The notes beneath the pieces are model-generated. The model saw nothing but the letters and a program-made list of their open reading frames with translations. It did no database searches and was not told where the DNA came from. From Biscogniauxia marginata (Eukaryota; Ascomycota; Sordariomycetes; Xylariales; Xylariaceae), in assembly GCA_022695795.1 (NCBI GenBank), contig MU404125.1, forward strand, positions 124,001-188,000: 64,000 bases of DNA. Direction: 5' to 3'. A program made the position numbers and the translations under genes. This document shows positions 1 to 11,817 of the stretch, piece by piece. Numbering within the stretch: the first letter of the stretch is position 1; each line of letters begins with the position of its first letter.

Positions 1-20
1 CATCTCATGATATTATGTAG

Positions 21-218
21 GTTCTTGATGAGGCTCACGAGCTCTTCTCTGCCATGGGCTTTGAGGTCCAGCAGATATTTGACGAGATTACGAACTCTCC
101 AGAGAATGTAAGTACTGGGCACCCGTTTACTGCTACCCGACACGGACGATATCCAGTGGCTGACATGAGGAACATAAGTTCTCTGATTTAGCTTGAGTAC
201 TGCGGTACAATGATCTAG
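21..218 (+). CDS. 3' end of an unidentified gene (partial)
   Basis: The window opens in what looks like the 3' end of a plus-strand gene. An acceptor-like TAG ends at 20. An open frame runs 21-107 (29 codons, starting VLDEAHELFSAMGFEV) and stops at a canonical GTAAGT at 108. A 84-nt intron with a CTGAC branch-like word and a TTTAG acceptor at 187-191 leads in phase 0 to a short terminal exon 192-218 ending LEYCGTMI-stop. If the intron is retained, the frame instead stops at 191. The DEAH string is probably fortuitous, because no helicase context fits so close to a C-terminus. I do not recognise the family. Spacing to the next gene is about 1.7 kb. Confidence 0.35.
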
Positions 219-1896
219 CTTCTTTCAAACCGGTGCAGTGCATTTCGCGCATCGTATGACTATTTAGGCATGAGACTGGATGATTCCCCCCCTCTGTATG
301 TAAGGGGACGGGGACTCGGGACTGGGGCGGTTTTGGTTCACTGCCACGGTCCGACATGCTCTCTACCGTATGGATCCCATTAGCGCAAACCATCAGCATG
401 TCTCATATTTGGAGGGTAAGTAGCCGGCGTTTTGGATCGACGGCTCTCTTTTTGAGTTCAGCCTGCCTTCTCTCTTTTCGCCCAATGGCGAGGCCTGCGC
501 AAGTTCTCAGCTCGAACGAACGATCTACTACGGGCACATTTTTAGTTCCCGCCTCACCCGACCTTTTACTGATTGATGATGTGTTAAAAATAGCAATGTC
601 ATTACTTTACAACGTTATAGCCATATTGAAATATCTAACTACGTGTATGTATACCGTATAGACAATACATGTATGTATATGTACCTAGGTACTACTTAGG
701 TTAGGTAGGATTATAGCGCTCCCCCGGACTTTAACCTAGGCAAGCTAGGATGTAAGGGATCTCCTCAGCATCAATAACTCAACGGTTAATGGAACGGTAG
801 GGCCTCACATGCAAGAGAAGCACCGAAGAGCCGGGTGTGACTAATTAATTACATAAGTTACGTAGGGGGCCAGACTACCTAGTGCAGGGCTGTCGGTAGG
901 CGCTCTGCAGCCTGTGGTCCCCCACCTAATAATTGCTTTTCTAGAAGGTGGAAAGGGCTAACAGACATCTAGCTGGCATGTAGTAACTACTACTATCTCC
1001 AAGGTGTCTTAACCTTCCCCTCCAATGGAATCCCCCTCCGACGCATCAACCCCGACAGCCGCTGCCACCCACCCACCACCCACACCACCCATCACCCCCA
1101 AAACGGGGGAACCCCTAACAAGGATCTTATTCTACACTGCACTATCTCTCTTCTCTAGCTCACCTACTATCTTTATCCTCATCACCTCCACAAACTGCTA
1201 AGCTGGATAGATTGTGGCCTTGGTAAAATGTAAAGTTCCAATAGCGACACTACCTACCTACATGTAGGTATGTACTAATACCTCCAGTTATTACCAGTTG
1301 TTATCTGTTTATGGATTGGTTGCCGTCGCTGACAGCCCACAGCTGATAGCGTAGCCCTGCGCCTATAGGCCTCCCATTAAGGGAACCCATACAGATTTCA
1401 GATTACAGATTACCGATTACCTACAGGCCACAGCAAGCAGCAGCAGCAGCAGCCGTAATCAAATTCCCCACCCTCCAAGCCCCGTTGTATTGGTCGCCTC
1501 CACTCCCATTACTATCCTGTCTGTTCGTTTCTCTCCCATCCGATGTGTGCGTGTGTGTGTGCTAACCAACCTAGATTATTGTTTCAACGTTGCCCGTAGC
1601 GACACATCGGCTACCGTTTCCTATTGCATCTCGACTGCGGAAAAAAAAAAATCTAAGCGCCAACCCCATCCCGAACAACGGTTTCTTGGAAAGCTTGCTG
1701 TAGTCTGTCCCGGACTTGTCGGTCGCATTGCGTGAGACTCCATTCTAAACCTCCGAACACCTGGTTTCCGCATTGGACTGTCTCCCCGTCGCTATACCCT
1801 CCAGTACAACGTCGGCCAGTATCCTGTCTTCGGCTTCAGACCATCGTCTCCGTCGAGCATCACGCCGGCCCGGGGGTTGCAGCCCCCTACGATGCA
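219..1896. other. Intergenic spacer and likely long 5' leader of the NDT80-like gene
   Basis: No convincing gene lies here. The left half is AT-rich with TAGGTA-type words and a perfect 12-bp palindrome GTACCTAGGTAC at 681-692. The right half (about 1440-1896) is C-rich with a short CAG tract and an A-run at 1640-1649, and probably carries the promoter and 5' UTR of the downstream regulator. A small frame starting at 1490 has no support as a gene. Confidence 0.5.
1436..1453 (+). repeat. Short CAG trinucleotide tract
   Basis: An imperfect run of CAG/CAA triplets lies upstream of the NDT80-like gene, in its presumed leader or promoter. It is non-coding in any supported model. Confidence 0.6.
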
Positions 1897-3675
1897 ATGG
1901 CGACTTTCAACTCCATGCCGGCGCCCGGCCCCGGCGAGGCTATGGGGTTGAATGCTGCGATCGCTGGCTCGGGTCTCGGTATCGAAGGTTTTGAGCCTGA
2001 TCTCAATTTTGATGAGTCTATGTTGTAAGTTTTGCCCCGGCGCCATTTTACCCTGTCTGCTTGACGGTATGGGGATGCGCGAGCAATGCAGAGCTCCGAG
2101 GGGGGAAGGCTAAACTATGGTTGAATTCATGCTAATACTTTAGTAGAGAAGGTGTTAATGGCGGTCTGCCTCCCTTACCATTCACGTCGTCTTACGACTT
2201 CGAAACCTTCTCGACCACCTTCGAAGATCCCTTCCACTACTCTAGACCATACGAAGCCGCACCGCATACTGAAGACTTACATGATGAAGGATCCTCGCCG
2301 CAACAGCCGGACGATAAACTCCTTGGTTTCTCGACAACCAACGTCAAAGCCACCCTGGTGGATGACACGCTCGGTACATATTCCGAACTGAACATGTCGG
2401 CTGAGTTATATGGCATGTTCTTCGTCGCTGAAGACGTGTTTGGTGGCGAGTCAGCCGGTCGCCCGCTAGAGTTGACGTGCTACCGGCGGAACCTGTGGCA
2501 ATGCTCGGGTCAGATAACCATGCCGCGACATTGCACACAGGTGATGAACGAGCAAGGGCGCACTATACCTATAACAGAATTCTACGCCTCCATATCGGCC
2601 ATTGAAAGTATTGAAGGCAAGTCGACCGAAATTATATCAATACCGTGGAAAAGCAGCAACCCAGCCCTCGGCGAAGGACAGGAAACGAAAGTAGCAAGCG
2701 CGCCGCCGAAAATTGCAATCGACCTCAGCGGCGGCCAGGAAGTTGATGGGCATCGCGTCAGTATTCCCGTTTCGTGGAAACGCTTGCAGTTTAAGAGCGC
2801 CACGGCGAACAATGGACGCCGGAAAGGTTTACAACAACACTATGTTGTACAGATAAGCCTTCTGGGGAAGATGAAAACTGGCGGCGATCTGATGAAAATT
2901 GCCGACATCCAGAGCGGGCCCGTGATCGTGCGTGGACGGAGCCCTCGCAACTTTGATAGTAGAAAAGATGTGCATCTTACCGGCGACAAGAAGATCCCCG
3001 GCAACACGGAAAAGGCGCGCACGCACAGCGATGCGAGTGCCGCGCCCACTCCGAATCTGAAGACCGAGCGAACAGATTCGTCGCATAATCTGAACCAGTA
3101 CTCTTCGACAGGCGCCACCATCACGACACCCAGGCCCAATGATTGGACATCGCCCCCAACATCAGCATTTGGTGGTCAATCGAGCTCGCAGCAACACCCG
3201 GCTAAGAGGATGGCTCTCTCCCCTAATATGAACCGGCCGCCTGTACCTGCTTGGGGGAAGGAGTTCGCGAACAGGACTCCGAACCTAGCCAACCATTCAA
3301 AGAATGCGTCATCCGTCCAGTCTATACCCATAAACCTATCTCTTTCGGAGGACGAACGAAGTCCTAACAATCGATCGAATTCCGACCTACAGAGCCCTAG
3401 GATGCACCGAGCATCGTCGGGTTACGCGGGAGGCGCCAGCCCACCAGAAGAAGAGGAAGAATTATATGAATATTTCCCGCTTAGCGTGGATGATTGGTAT
3501 GCGCCCTTATCGTGTCAGCCGAGAGGAAGGCTTGAGATTGCTAATGCTTTGTAACAGGACACCTCTTGTGGATACTGTCTACCGACCTCACATCGTACAT
3601 CATATCGCCGTGCCCCAGGAAATAAAGGCCCAGCAGATCAGGAGCAAATCCAAGAGATATTTCTCGGCTGATTAA
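1897..3675 (+). CDS. ron1: NDT80/PhoG-family transcription factor, RON1-like regulator of GlcNAc catabolism
   Basis: Three exons, 1897-2024, 2144-3496 and 3558-3675, give 532 residues. The start at 1897 opens MATFNSMPAPGPGEAM and is the only ATG giving a continuous model. Residues about 100-310 form the NDT80/PhoG DNA-binding domain: ELTCYRRNLWQCSG, the block SWKRLQFKSATANNGRRKG, and IVRGRSPRNFD. The second half is low-complexity (S/T/N/P), as usual for these factors. The last exon supplies a C-terminal block, VYRPHIVHH...KAQQ then SKSKRYFSAD, which only appears once the 61-nt intron 3497-3557 is removed; unspliced reading would stop at 3554. The exon 2 acceptor is a tandem NAGNAG (2141-2146). 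NDT80-family proteins in filamentous fungi include VIB-1/XprG (protease, starvation and incompatibility responses) and RON1 (GlcNAc catabolism). I favour RON1 because a sugar kinase, a GlcN-6-P deaminase and a GH3 enzyme sit beside it; VIB-1/XprG is the alternative. Confidence 0.85.
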
Positions 3676-5061
3676 GAAGGCAGTCTTCTCTCCATATTCT
3701 TTCCTCCCTTGGGGGGGGCAAGTAAAGGGCGCGCGCGAGAGACCTGGGAGAAATTCCTTGAAACCAAATAAGAGCGGGGTCGGGGGAAAAAAAAAGGGGG
3801 AAGGGCGCGGACAACGCGAAACGTGCTGACGACGGCATGAGAATATGGCGTTTTTTCTTTTCCCATTATAAACTTTTTTTTCCTCAAATTTTTGTTTGGC
3901 TAAAGGGAAATTTGTGTGCTTATTATATTCGAGCATATATGAGACATTTGTTCTTTATTTTTTATTTTCCGTAGGTGGGCTAACAAACACTTGTATGTAT
4001 GTAGTATAGCGGACAATTCTTGGTGGTATAGTTTCCTTTTTTTGTCCTTCCTTTCTGTGTGCGTGTGTGTGCGTGGTTTACACTCAGGAATGTTTGAAAA
4101 TGTTTATTTTTTATTTTTATTTTCGGAATTTTTGTTAAAATTTTTTTAACATGCTAAATGCCTTGTTACATACCTTTATTTTAGAGTACAGAAAAAATAA
4201 AAGGAAAATGGACTCTTAACTTGTAGTTGGGGGAACTTTTTTAGACCTTGAGATAATAGAAAGGAAACTAGTCACCCCTCCACTCAACCTCTTGAGACCT
4301 ATCAATATAGCCTCACTCGACGAGTACACCCTGTGTAGCGGATTTGACTTGTTTTGGGTTTATGAATCTCAGATCTTGTGCCATTGGGAATAATCGTAGA
4401 TGATAAGTCGCAGTTTTTGTTTGAATCATCCAAAGTAGATAGGTAGGTATGTAATAGTAATGCTATAACTTTCCCGCTCCCTTTCCCCCCATCTCCCCAG
4501 CCTTGCTCCTCGTAGGCATGTGTATGTGCGTGTCATTAACGGGGGTATATACAGTATGCATGTGTGATGTGCACTACTCACGGGAGGGGAGGGGGAAGAC
4601 GAGTAGGAAAAAGGGGTGGGGGAAAAAGAAAAACCCAGACGCCATTTAGATGCCACGCTGATCCATCGAAACCCACCCATTTCATCCGCCGGCCTGTCTT
4701 CCGTCTGTTCGAACCTTTCGTGTTGCTATCCCTTTTCGATATGTGCTCCCAGACGGAAAAAGACTAAGGCATACATACTCAGGATTCGCACAGCGCACTT
4801 CCCTTTTCATCCCCCTTTCCTTCATTTTTCACTCGCACCTCTCGTACATACTCCAGAGACATTCTCTCTCTATTTCTCTCTCTCTCTCTCTCTCTCAAAA
4901 AAAAAAAAAGAACCCTCCTTGAAGTAAGGGAATGATTCCACTCCTCTCTTTCCTCCCCAATAAGGAGAAAATAAAACAAAAAAACAAGGTGCATGTATAT
5001 ACTTATAAAAAATGGGAGTTTTTTTTATGTATGTATCCCCCCACCTTTATTTTACTCCCCT
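3676..5061. other. Convergent 3' spacer between NDT80-like gene and hexokinase gene
   Basis: 1.4 kb with no gene. It is T-rich and A-rich with G-runs near 3712 and 3797, a CT tract followed by a poly-A run near 4873-4909, and several AATAAA-like words (for example near 4195) that could serve 3'-end formation. The short frames across it have no coding character. Confidence 0.5.
4873..4909 (+). repeat. CT dinucleotide tract abutting a poly-A run
   Basis: A (CT)n microsatellite is followed directly by about 13 A residues, in the convergent spacer. Confidence 0.7.
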
Positions 5062-6865
5062 TTACTCCTGCGCCCCGACCGCACAACCCAGTGCCACCGC
5101 CGCGCCCAGGATTGAGCTCTCGAACGTGGGGACCAGCTCCACGGAGCCTGAGCTGCGGCCCGCGGCGACGAGCCCGTCGATGTACCGCTGGCACCGCGCG
5201 CGGTAACCAGGGTAGTGCTCGATGACGGAGCCGTTGAAGGCGACCTTGGTAGAGGTAGTAATAGCGGCGGCGGCGGCGGTAGCAGTAGTGCTAGTATTCG
5301 AGGGAGCGGGTACGGTTACGGTGGTAGTAGCTGCGTTCTCGACCTCGGCCTCGGCCTCGAGACGTAGCTCCCAGAGCGAGAACACGGAGGCGGCGAGCAG
5401 GGCCGCCGAGCGCCGCGAGATGAGCGACGCGAGCGTCCGGATTGCGGATATGTCAGCGAGGGTGGGCGGAGACGTGAAGTCCGGGTGCGCGGCGGTCAGC
5501 GCCGCGAGGGCTTTCTCGAGGGTTGGGGAGGTGTCGCTGTGATTTTTGGACAGTTTGTGTTAATTGCTGATGCTATAACGTTTGGAGGGAGGATGCCTAT
5601 ATTAGGTAAAGGGAGGGTCGAACTTACGCCTCTATTCTGGATAGGACTTCAGTGTCGAGCGAGTATGGGCTTGCCAGCGAGGGCGGCAGCTGGCCGCCTA
5701 GTAGTCCCGTCGTCTCGACCGCTTCGACGATGGCGAGTCGGCAGATCTCGCCTAGGTAGAAGCCGCTGAGCATGTGCTCGAGCGGCTGGAAGTCCGGCCG
5801 CGGGTGGGACGCGTTCAGGAGCTCGTCCCACCGTGTCACGGGCAGGATGTCCTTGCCGAACATGCCGAGCTCCGTGTTGACGATGACGTGGCTCGCCGAG
5901 CTGAACCAGCTGTCCGGCCGCGTGCCGTACTTGGACCGGCTGAGCGCAGATACCGGCAGGTGGACGGCAATGTTAGTGCCCGTTCCCAGTATCAGGCCGA
6001 ACCGCGTCTCAGCGTGGGTGTAGGCCTGCGAGAGCAGCGTCGCCGTGCTGTCGTTGATGATGGCCTCTAACTGGACGTTCAGCCCCTGCTTCCGACACGC
6101 GAACTTGATGACCTCGCCGAGGTCCTGACCCAGTAGGCCATTTGTGGCGAGGAAGCCCTTGCCCATCCCGAGCAGGAGGCCTGCACCCATTGATACTTGC
6201 CTATGAGATCATTGCCATGTTAGTGACCGCCACGACGAAGAAATCAGGAGATATGGGTTAACCCACTCTACGGGGAAACTCCACGCCAAGCCCATGGGTA
6301 TCGGGTCCTGGCTGTGTGAGCCGTCCTGGCGAATTACTTCGTGAACCCGCGACGCCATCCAGTCAAAGAAGGCCATGCCCTCGAGTCGTTTGATCTCTGG
6401 CGTGATCTTGAAACTAATTATTCGCACGATCTCGCTTTCCCGCTCGCTGACTTCCCGGCCCCTTAACTCTACCAGGGCAACCCTCAGTGTCGAGCCTCCG
6501 ACATCGAGAGCGAGATATTGACCCTTTTCCTTCCCCGTGGGGAGAAGGTGGTTAAAAGACGGGAGCATGCATTCGGCATGTGTGTGTAACCGTTCCCGGA
6601 ACTGAGACTTCAGATCTGATGAGAACCTCCTCAGCCCGTCCCCTTCAATGGGGCCCAGCAACCGCTCCTCCGCTTCCCACAAGAAGTCCTCAATAGTCCT
6701 TGACGGGTATATCCTGTTGCCGTTGACATGGTGCTCCTTTAGCGCCTTGGGGCTGATCCAGAACGCAAGCAGAGCCTGCAAGAAGGACTTGCCCCGAAGG
6801 AACGACTGAAGGGCCGCCAGCAACGATGTTCTTAATGCTGTCATGGTGAAAGTGAGTGGATGCAT
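5062..6865 (-). CDS. hxk3: Hexokinase-family sugar kinase, probable N-acetylglucosamine kinase (HXK3/NAG5-like)
   Basis: Three exons on the minus strand, 6865-6267, 6200-5628 and 5536-5062, give 548 residues (an in-frame Met at 6844 is an alternative start). Hexokinase landmarks are in order. Phosphate 1 is LALDVGGSTLRVALVEL (about 113-129). The sugar-binding block is FSFPVEQ, rebuilt across intron 1. GMGKGF follows. The catalytic Asp lies in INDSTATLL (about 245). Phosphate 2 is LILGTGTNIAV (about 262), the adenosine-side block is FNGSVIEHYPGY (about 488), and SSILGAAVA is near the end. Catalytic residues appear intact, so it need not be one of the regulatory, non-catalytic hexokinases. An Ala/Thr-rich insert of about 30 residues precedes the FNGS block. 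The VGGSTLRVA form and the neighbouring GlcN-6-P deaminase point to GlcNAc phosphorylation. A glucose/hexose kinase or the atypical XprF/HxkC type remain possible. It converges on the NDT80-like gene and diverges from the deaminase gene. Confidence 0.85.
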
Positions 6866-9099
6866 GACAAGGGGAAGGGAATAAATGAATGACTTTCACT
6901 CTGGGGGGTAGAGGCAAGATAATAAATCTAAGTCATATGAGGGCAGAGAGGGTATGAAAGACCGATATTCGCAGGAGACCGTCAAGCAACATCCGCCATG
7001 TCCCGAATAAAATGAGAGTCAGGCAATTGGAACCAAAGGATAGAGTGAGACAGAAAGGTTTCCTTTCTTGTTACCCCCTCCAAGCTCCAAGGGCCGCGCC
7101 GGGGGGCTCGTATAGCGGCAAAAGGCTGGAGCGGGAGAAATGGAACCTTGTCGGCCCAATTCGATTTTGAGGAGGTGACCCGTTGGTTGGATCTAGCGAT
7201 GTACAATTCCTAGAAGCGAAGAGCCAAGCACAGACTTGAATTTCGAAAGGCAAGGGACAAAACTCGCAAGAGGTTACAGCAAAAAGCGAGAGGTGCAGAT
7301 ATGAGCGAATGACAATCCAGCAAAATTGTCTGATACGAGCGAGTGGTTGCGTTTTGTGAGGGACAAAGAGAGAGAAAAGGGAAGAAAAACAATTTGGTTG
7401 GATGTATGTGAGTTGTGTGCCTGGTGCGTTGAGATGGACCGGTTCTAAGACAAGAAGACAACCATACACATACACAACACAACAACACACGTTGTGAGGT
7501 GTGAGACAAGCTAACCCCTGTCTGGGAAGGGGACCTGCTCGCAACAACAACAACTACAGGTACGTATTGCTTTATTACCACGTAATAGATGCCCGGTGAT
7601 ATGGGATCGGGATGGGCGAATGGCACTGTGGTGTTCCAGGAAACCTCTGCGAGCCCACTGGCCTAGAGAGGTGACCTTCTGGATCCTGTTGTTGTTGCTG
7701 CTGCTGCTGCTGCTTCAAGACACAGCGTGGTTGGTTGGTTGGTACAGGATGTAAGTAACGATAGGAAGCGGGAACAGGGAGAAAAAAACTCCCCTAGTTA
7801 GGAAAAGAAAAAAGAAAAAGGGAATGGGATGGGGCAATTTTGCCCCCAAAAGACCAATTGGCAGTTCTGATTGAACAGAGAGAGGACGGTAGATGCTCTA
7901 GAAGGAAGAGAGTGTCTTACCGTTCATGGTTGCTCAGAGCGTACTTGATGGTTCATGATGTAACGTTGTAGGTAGACCCAGCACAGTCGTCAGCCTTTAA
8001 AACGTTCTAGTATAATATTTAAACTAGTAGGGATCGCCCGCACGAGCCACATGGTTTCTAGACTTTGAGCTCGCCATAAGGGGATTTTAAAGCCACAGGG
8101 GGGAGAACAGGGTGTGTCTAGCAGTGCTCCCGTCCCCTGTCTCTTACACTAATAAATTGTGGCTTAAGAGATGGAATATCCGCTGGGCGAATCACGAGTT
8201 TCTGTCTCCCCAACTCATCTATTCTCTTCAATCCAATATCCATATACCGGAACGCCAGTCTCGAAGAGGATACGTCTCGGTCAATTATATTCGACACATG
8301 CTGTATCGAACTTATACAACCCTACGCCGGCCATCATGTGGTCCGAACAAATCCCCCATTACCAAATCAGGGCTTGCGGCTCTGTCGTGACCCCATATAG
8401 GATGTGGCCCGTCGCATGTCATACTGCATCACGCAAACGTCTGAAGACCGATGAGTAAGATAAACTCTCTTTCAGGGCAAGACAGGCCCCACGGGATAAG
8501 GCAAGGCAAGGCCAGTCTTCGCACTAGTCTAGCGGAAAACTAGGCGTAAGCACTTCGTCAGAACAACCTCATCTCCCTCTGTTGGTGCTGGTAACAGGCA
8601 CTACACTTCGATCCCGGGGCTAAGCCCGAGATCGCCATGGAGGGAATGCTTTGGCAAGGTCTCACTGCGAAACCAGACGCCGACCAAGTGGTTGGACAGC
8701 ACTCGCGAACCAACCATAATTCTCCGAGTGCCACATGACATGAAGGAAGGCCGGAAAGGCGACTACAACGTTTAAGCTGCCCTCCCACAAGCAAGTCGTT
8801 ATGGGTGGAGTAAACCGCCAAAACGTTCCATCTTATCGGCGTGGCCCCAATGTCATCGGTCGAACTTTCATGTGCCTCATCCCTACGGGGGAGCTCCTCA
8901 TAATGCCTCATAATAGTTGCGAGGCCGGTGTCGCTCGCTATTATCTTGTATACATTTTCCCTCCTTTTAACTAGACAACCTCTACTACACGGTACTCCAC
9001 CTCTCTCTCCTGCTAGTCTTTCAAGCCTTCCAGAAATAGACCTCACAGAATCCTATCATATCATCTATTAGACCTCTTCGCTGTACGGCACAAGTCAAG
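6866..9099. other. Divergent promoter region between kinase and deaminase genes
   Basis: A 2.2-kb spacer separates two divergently transcribed genes of the same proposed pathway, so it should carry both promoters and possibly shared regulator sites. I see a CT/AG-rich stretch at 7360-7400, a short TTG/CTG tract near 7690-7713 and repeated GGTTGGTT near 7728-7743, but no gene. The minus frame at 8558-9046 lacks an ATG context or family match and is probably chance. Confidence 0.5.
7689..7713 (+). repeat. TTG/CTG trinucleotide tract
   Basis: Three TTG units are followed by about six CTG units, in the upstream region of the hexokinase-family gene. Non-coding in the supported models. Confidence 0.6.
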
Positions 9100-10345
9100 A
9101 TGCGGCTCATCATCCGTGACGACTCGGAGAGCGCTAGCTCCTACGTAGCCAATTATATCATCGACAGAATTCGTCATTTCAACCCTACCTCAGAACATCC
9201 GTTCGTGCTTGGCCTACCCACTGGCTCAAGCCCCCTTGGCGTATACAGAATATTAGTTGAGAAGTATAAGGCCGGGCAGGTACGTTATCAAAGAGAAAAA
9301 TACCGATTCAATGTCATCACTGATCAACTCTGAATAGATCTCGTTTGAAAATGTCGTTACTTTCAACATGGTAAGATCCTCAAAGGCTTCTTAATGACTT
9401 TACGTCTAATGCCCGAGGCAGGACGAGTATGTCGGGATCCCTCGAGACCACCCTGAGAGCTACCACTCCTTCATGTGGAAGAACTTCTTCTCACATGTCA
9501 ACGTGAACCCCAACAATGTCCACATCCTCAATGGAAACGCGCCGAACCTCGAAGCAGAATGCGTTGAATATGAGGCCAAGATAAAGCGTGCCGGAGGCAT
9601 TGACCTCTTCTTGGGCGGCATTGGCGAAGATGGCCACATTGCTTTCAACGAGCCAGGCTCGAGCTTGGCTTCAAGAACTCGCGTCAAGACGCTAGCATAT
9701 GACACCATCCTCGCCAACTCACGCTTCTTCGACAACGACATCAACAAAGTCCCGAAGATGGCCTTGACTGTCGGTGTCCAGACTGTTTTAGAGGCTAGGG
9801 AAGTTGTTGTTGTCATCCTAGGTGCCCGTAAGGCACTTGCCCTACAGAGCTGCATTGAGCAGGGCGTAAATCACATGTGGACCCTTTCGAGTCTTCAACT
9901 TCACCCGCATCCGATGATCGTATGTGACGAAGACGCAACGCTAGAGCTGAAAGTCAAGACCGTCAAAGTAAGGCAGTTTCTTCAATATGTTACTGCTTGT
10001 TAGCTAACCTTATCTTCTTAGTACTTCAAGAGTATTGAGACAGTTGCCAAGGCGCAAGGCTTTGAGCAAATCTTGCCCTCAAAGATCAGAACAGGACCTG
10101 GTCCGATCCCCAAGACAGTAGTCGAGGAGGTCCACTCCCCTACTATCCTTGCGCCACAGCCCACGACATCTCGTCTGCTGCGTGCAACTCCTGCTACGGA
10201 GTACCCAGTCCGATCAGTATCTCCAGATCTCCCTGACCTTATCCCAGACCGCATGGCCGATCGGACTGGCGTACCAAGCCTTGCGACAAGGTTAACTCCC
10301 CAACCGGAACAGCAGCAGCAGCGACTAGCTAGCGTCGGGGCGTAA
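9100..10345 (+). CDS. dam1: Glucosamine-6-phosphate deaminase (NagB family)
   Basis: Four exons, 9100-9279, 9338-9370 (33 nt), 9422-9967 and 10022-10345, give 360 residues. The enzyme converts glucosamine-6-P to fructose-6-P and ammonia, the last step of GlcNAc catabolism, in the cytosol. The protein opens [20 protein letters not shown], as in NagB. It has the phosphate-loop [13 protein letters not shown] (residues about 37-49), the start of the catalytic region [19 protein letters not shown] after exon 2, and the signature [18 protein letters not shown] (about 134-151) containing the Asp, His and Glu of the active site. The VKTVKYFKSIE junction across the third intron is typical. Residues after about 300 form a Pro/Gln-rich C-terminal tail absent from the roughly 266-residue bacterial enzymes. 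It is divergent from the kinase gene. Confidence 0.95.
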
Positions 10346-11400
10346 CTATAGAACGAAGGTCGAGAATGACACACGACGTTCAGGATTTCAAGGTGATTAA
10401 ACCCATAATGTTACGAGTTCGAACGTTAGCATATTCGAGTCTGGGTTTGAATTAACAAATAAAGCTGTGCGCAGAGCACTGAGACGGTCGCTCCCAAATA
10501 ACTAGGAGGTAAATATCTACTTCATAAGATCATAAGCCCTAGACTATAAAGTGTAAAAACCCACAAGTAAATGAATAAGGAAGAATAACGAGTAGGTCTA
10601 CTACATCGCTGTTACGTAGCATTCGGTGTATAGATAGATGTCTCTGCGATGTATGCCACCGGCATGAAGCTAGGCAAGAAAAACATCGTATAACCTCATA
10701 CTGTATAGCTATATTTAAGATACCCAAAATAGAAAATAAAACCAATATCTGTCACATCGGTTTTCATTCCTCGTTATGTGTAGTGTGTTCTGTGATTTGA
10801 AACATAACGCAAGGCCTTACTCATGAGCATGTTAGCCTGTCGCCCAGAAGCAAGGCCTAGAATAAGGGCTCAGGTTTACTTAAAACTACAGAGAAAATTA
10901 TGAATTGTCGCCATTGTTAACTAAGGGGCGGCGCTACTCATTTAAACAAGACTAATTGCCTACCTGGCACCAAACCAAAGCAAACACGATATTAATCCTC
11001 TCTATCTTGTCTACCAGTCTTTGATATCTTCCTATTTACCTACCGATATAGCACCACGCTGCCAACGACAAAGCAACTATTAACCTGGTGACTCATCGTC
11101 AGGAATGATATTTACCACGCTCGCTAGCAGCAACCCCCCTCTCATCAGCCTCACCACATTTCCACGGCAGCGTTGTATCTAATGCGCAACACCACCGCCC
11201 AAGGAGACAGGTGTATGCATGCATGTATGTATGTACGTAAAGAGAGTAAGGGAAAGGCGGGGGTAGAGGGGGGAGAGTGGGTGAACAAATGATTGAATGA
11301 ATGTATGGATGAAGGTTAAATGAATGGTTTCATTCAGTGATCGTCGGCCAAGATTTCAACTCTATTTCATTTTCCCACTTTATTCATTGAACTGATGTTA

Positions 11401-11475
11401 GGATAGGATAAGATAGGATAGGATGGGGTAGAGTAGGGGTATGGCATGGCATGGCATGGCATGGCATGGTATGGT
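11401..11475 (+). repeat. Pentanucleotide microsatellite: GGATA/AGATA then GGCAT
   Basis: Imperfect GGATA units (11401-11425) run into a nearly perfect GGCAT array (about 11441-11474). Two different 5-bp units side by side suggest slippage-prone expansion. Located in the spacer downstream of the deaminase. Confidence 0.85.
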
Positions 11476-11817
11476 TACGTACATGAAAGACCGTTCGAAC
11501 CTGAAAAGTGCTTGTTGCAGCGGGGGGTTCGGAGGGCGTGGGACAGAGAGATTACATACCTACATAACACACATAACATAGGGTGTGCATTGATATACCT
11601 CCTCGATGCGGTGGCAGACAGATTGGGGAACTTTGCTTGGTGTGTGTGGGAATAGACCAAGTTAGATGGTTGGTCGGGTTCGATAGGTGGGATTTGGGGA
11701 GACTCTGTCTTGCAAAGAGGGAAGGTTACTTGCGTTTTTAGCAAGTTGTCTCTCAGCTTCTAAGCTACCTATTGTATAGTAGCACATAATGCTGCAAACC
11801 TGTAACTATCTCGCAGT

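Noticed and set aside
21..107. DEAH string suggesting a helicase fragment at the left edge
   Set aside because: The protein ends within 40 residues and none of the other helicase motifs fit, so the DEAH match is probably chance.
8558..9046. 162-codon minus-strand frame upstream of the deaminase gene
   Set aside because: No recognisable domain, Cys/Arg-rich random-looking composition, and it occupies the deaminase promoter and leader.
11570..11600. Possible 5S rRNA suggested by ACATAGGGTGTG
   Set aside because: Only the short word matches; the rest of the 5S sequence is absent.
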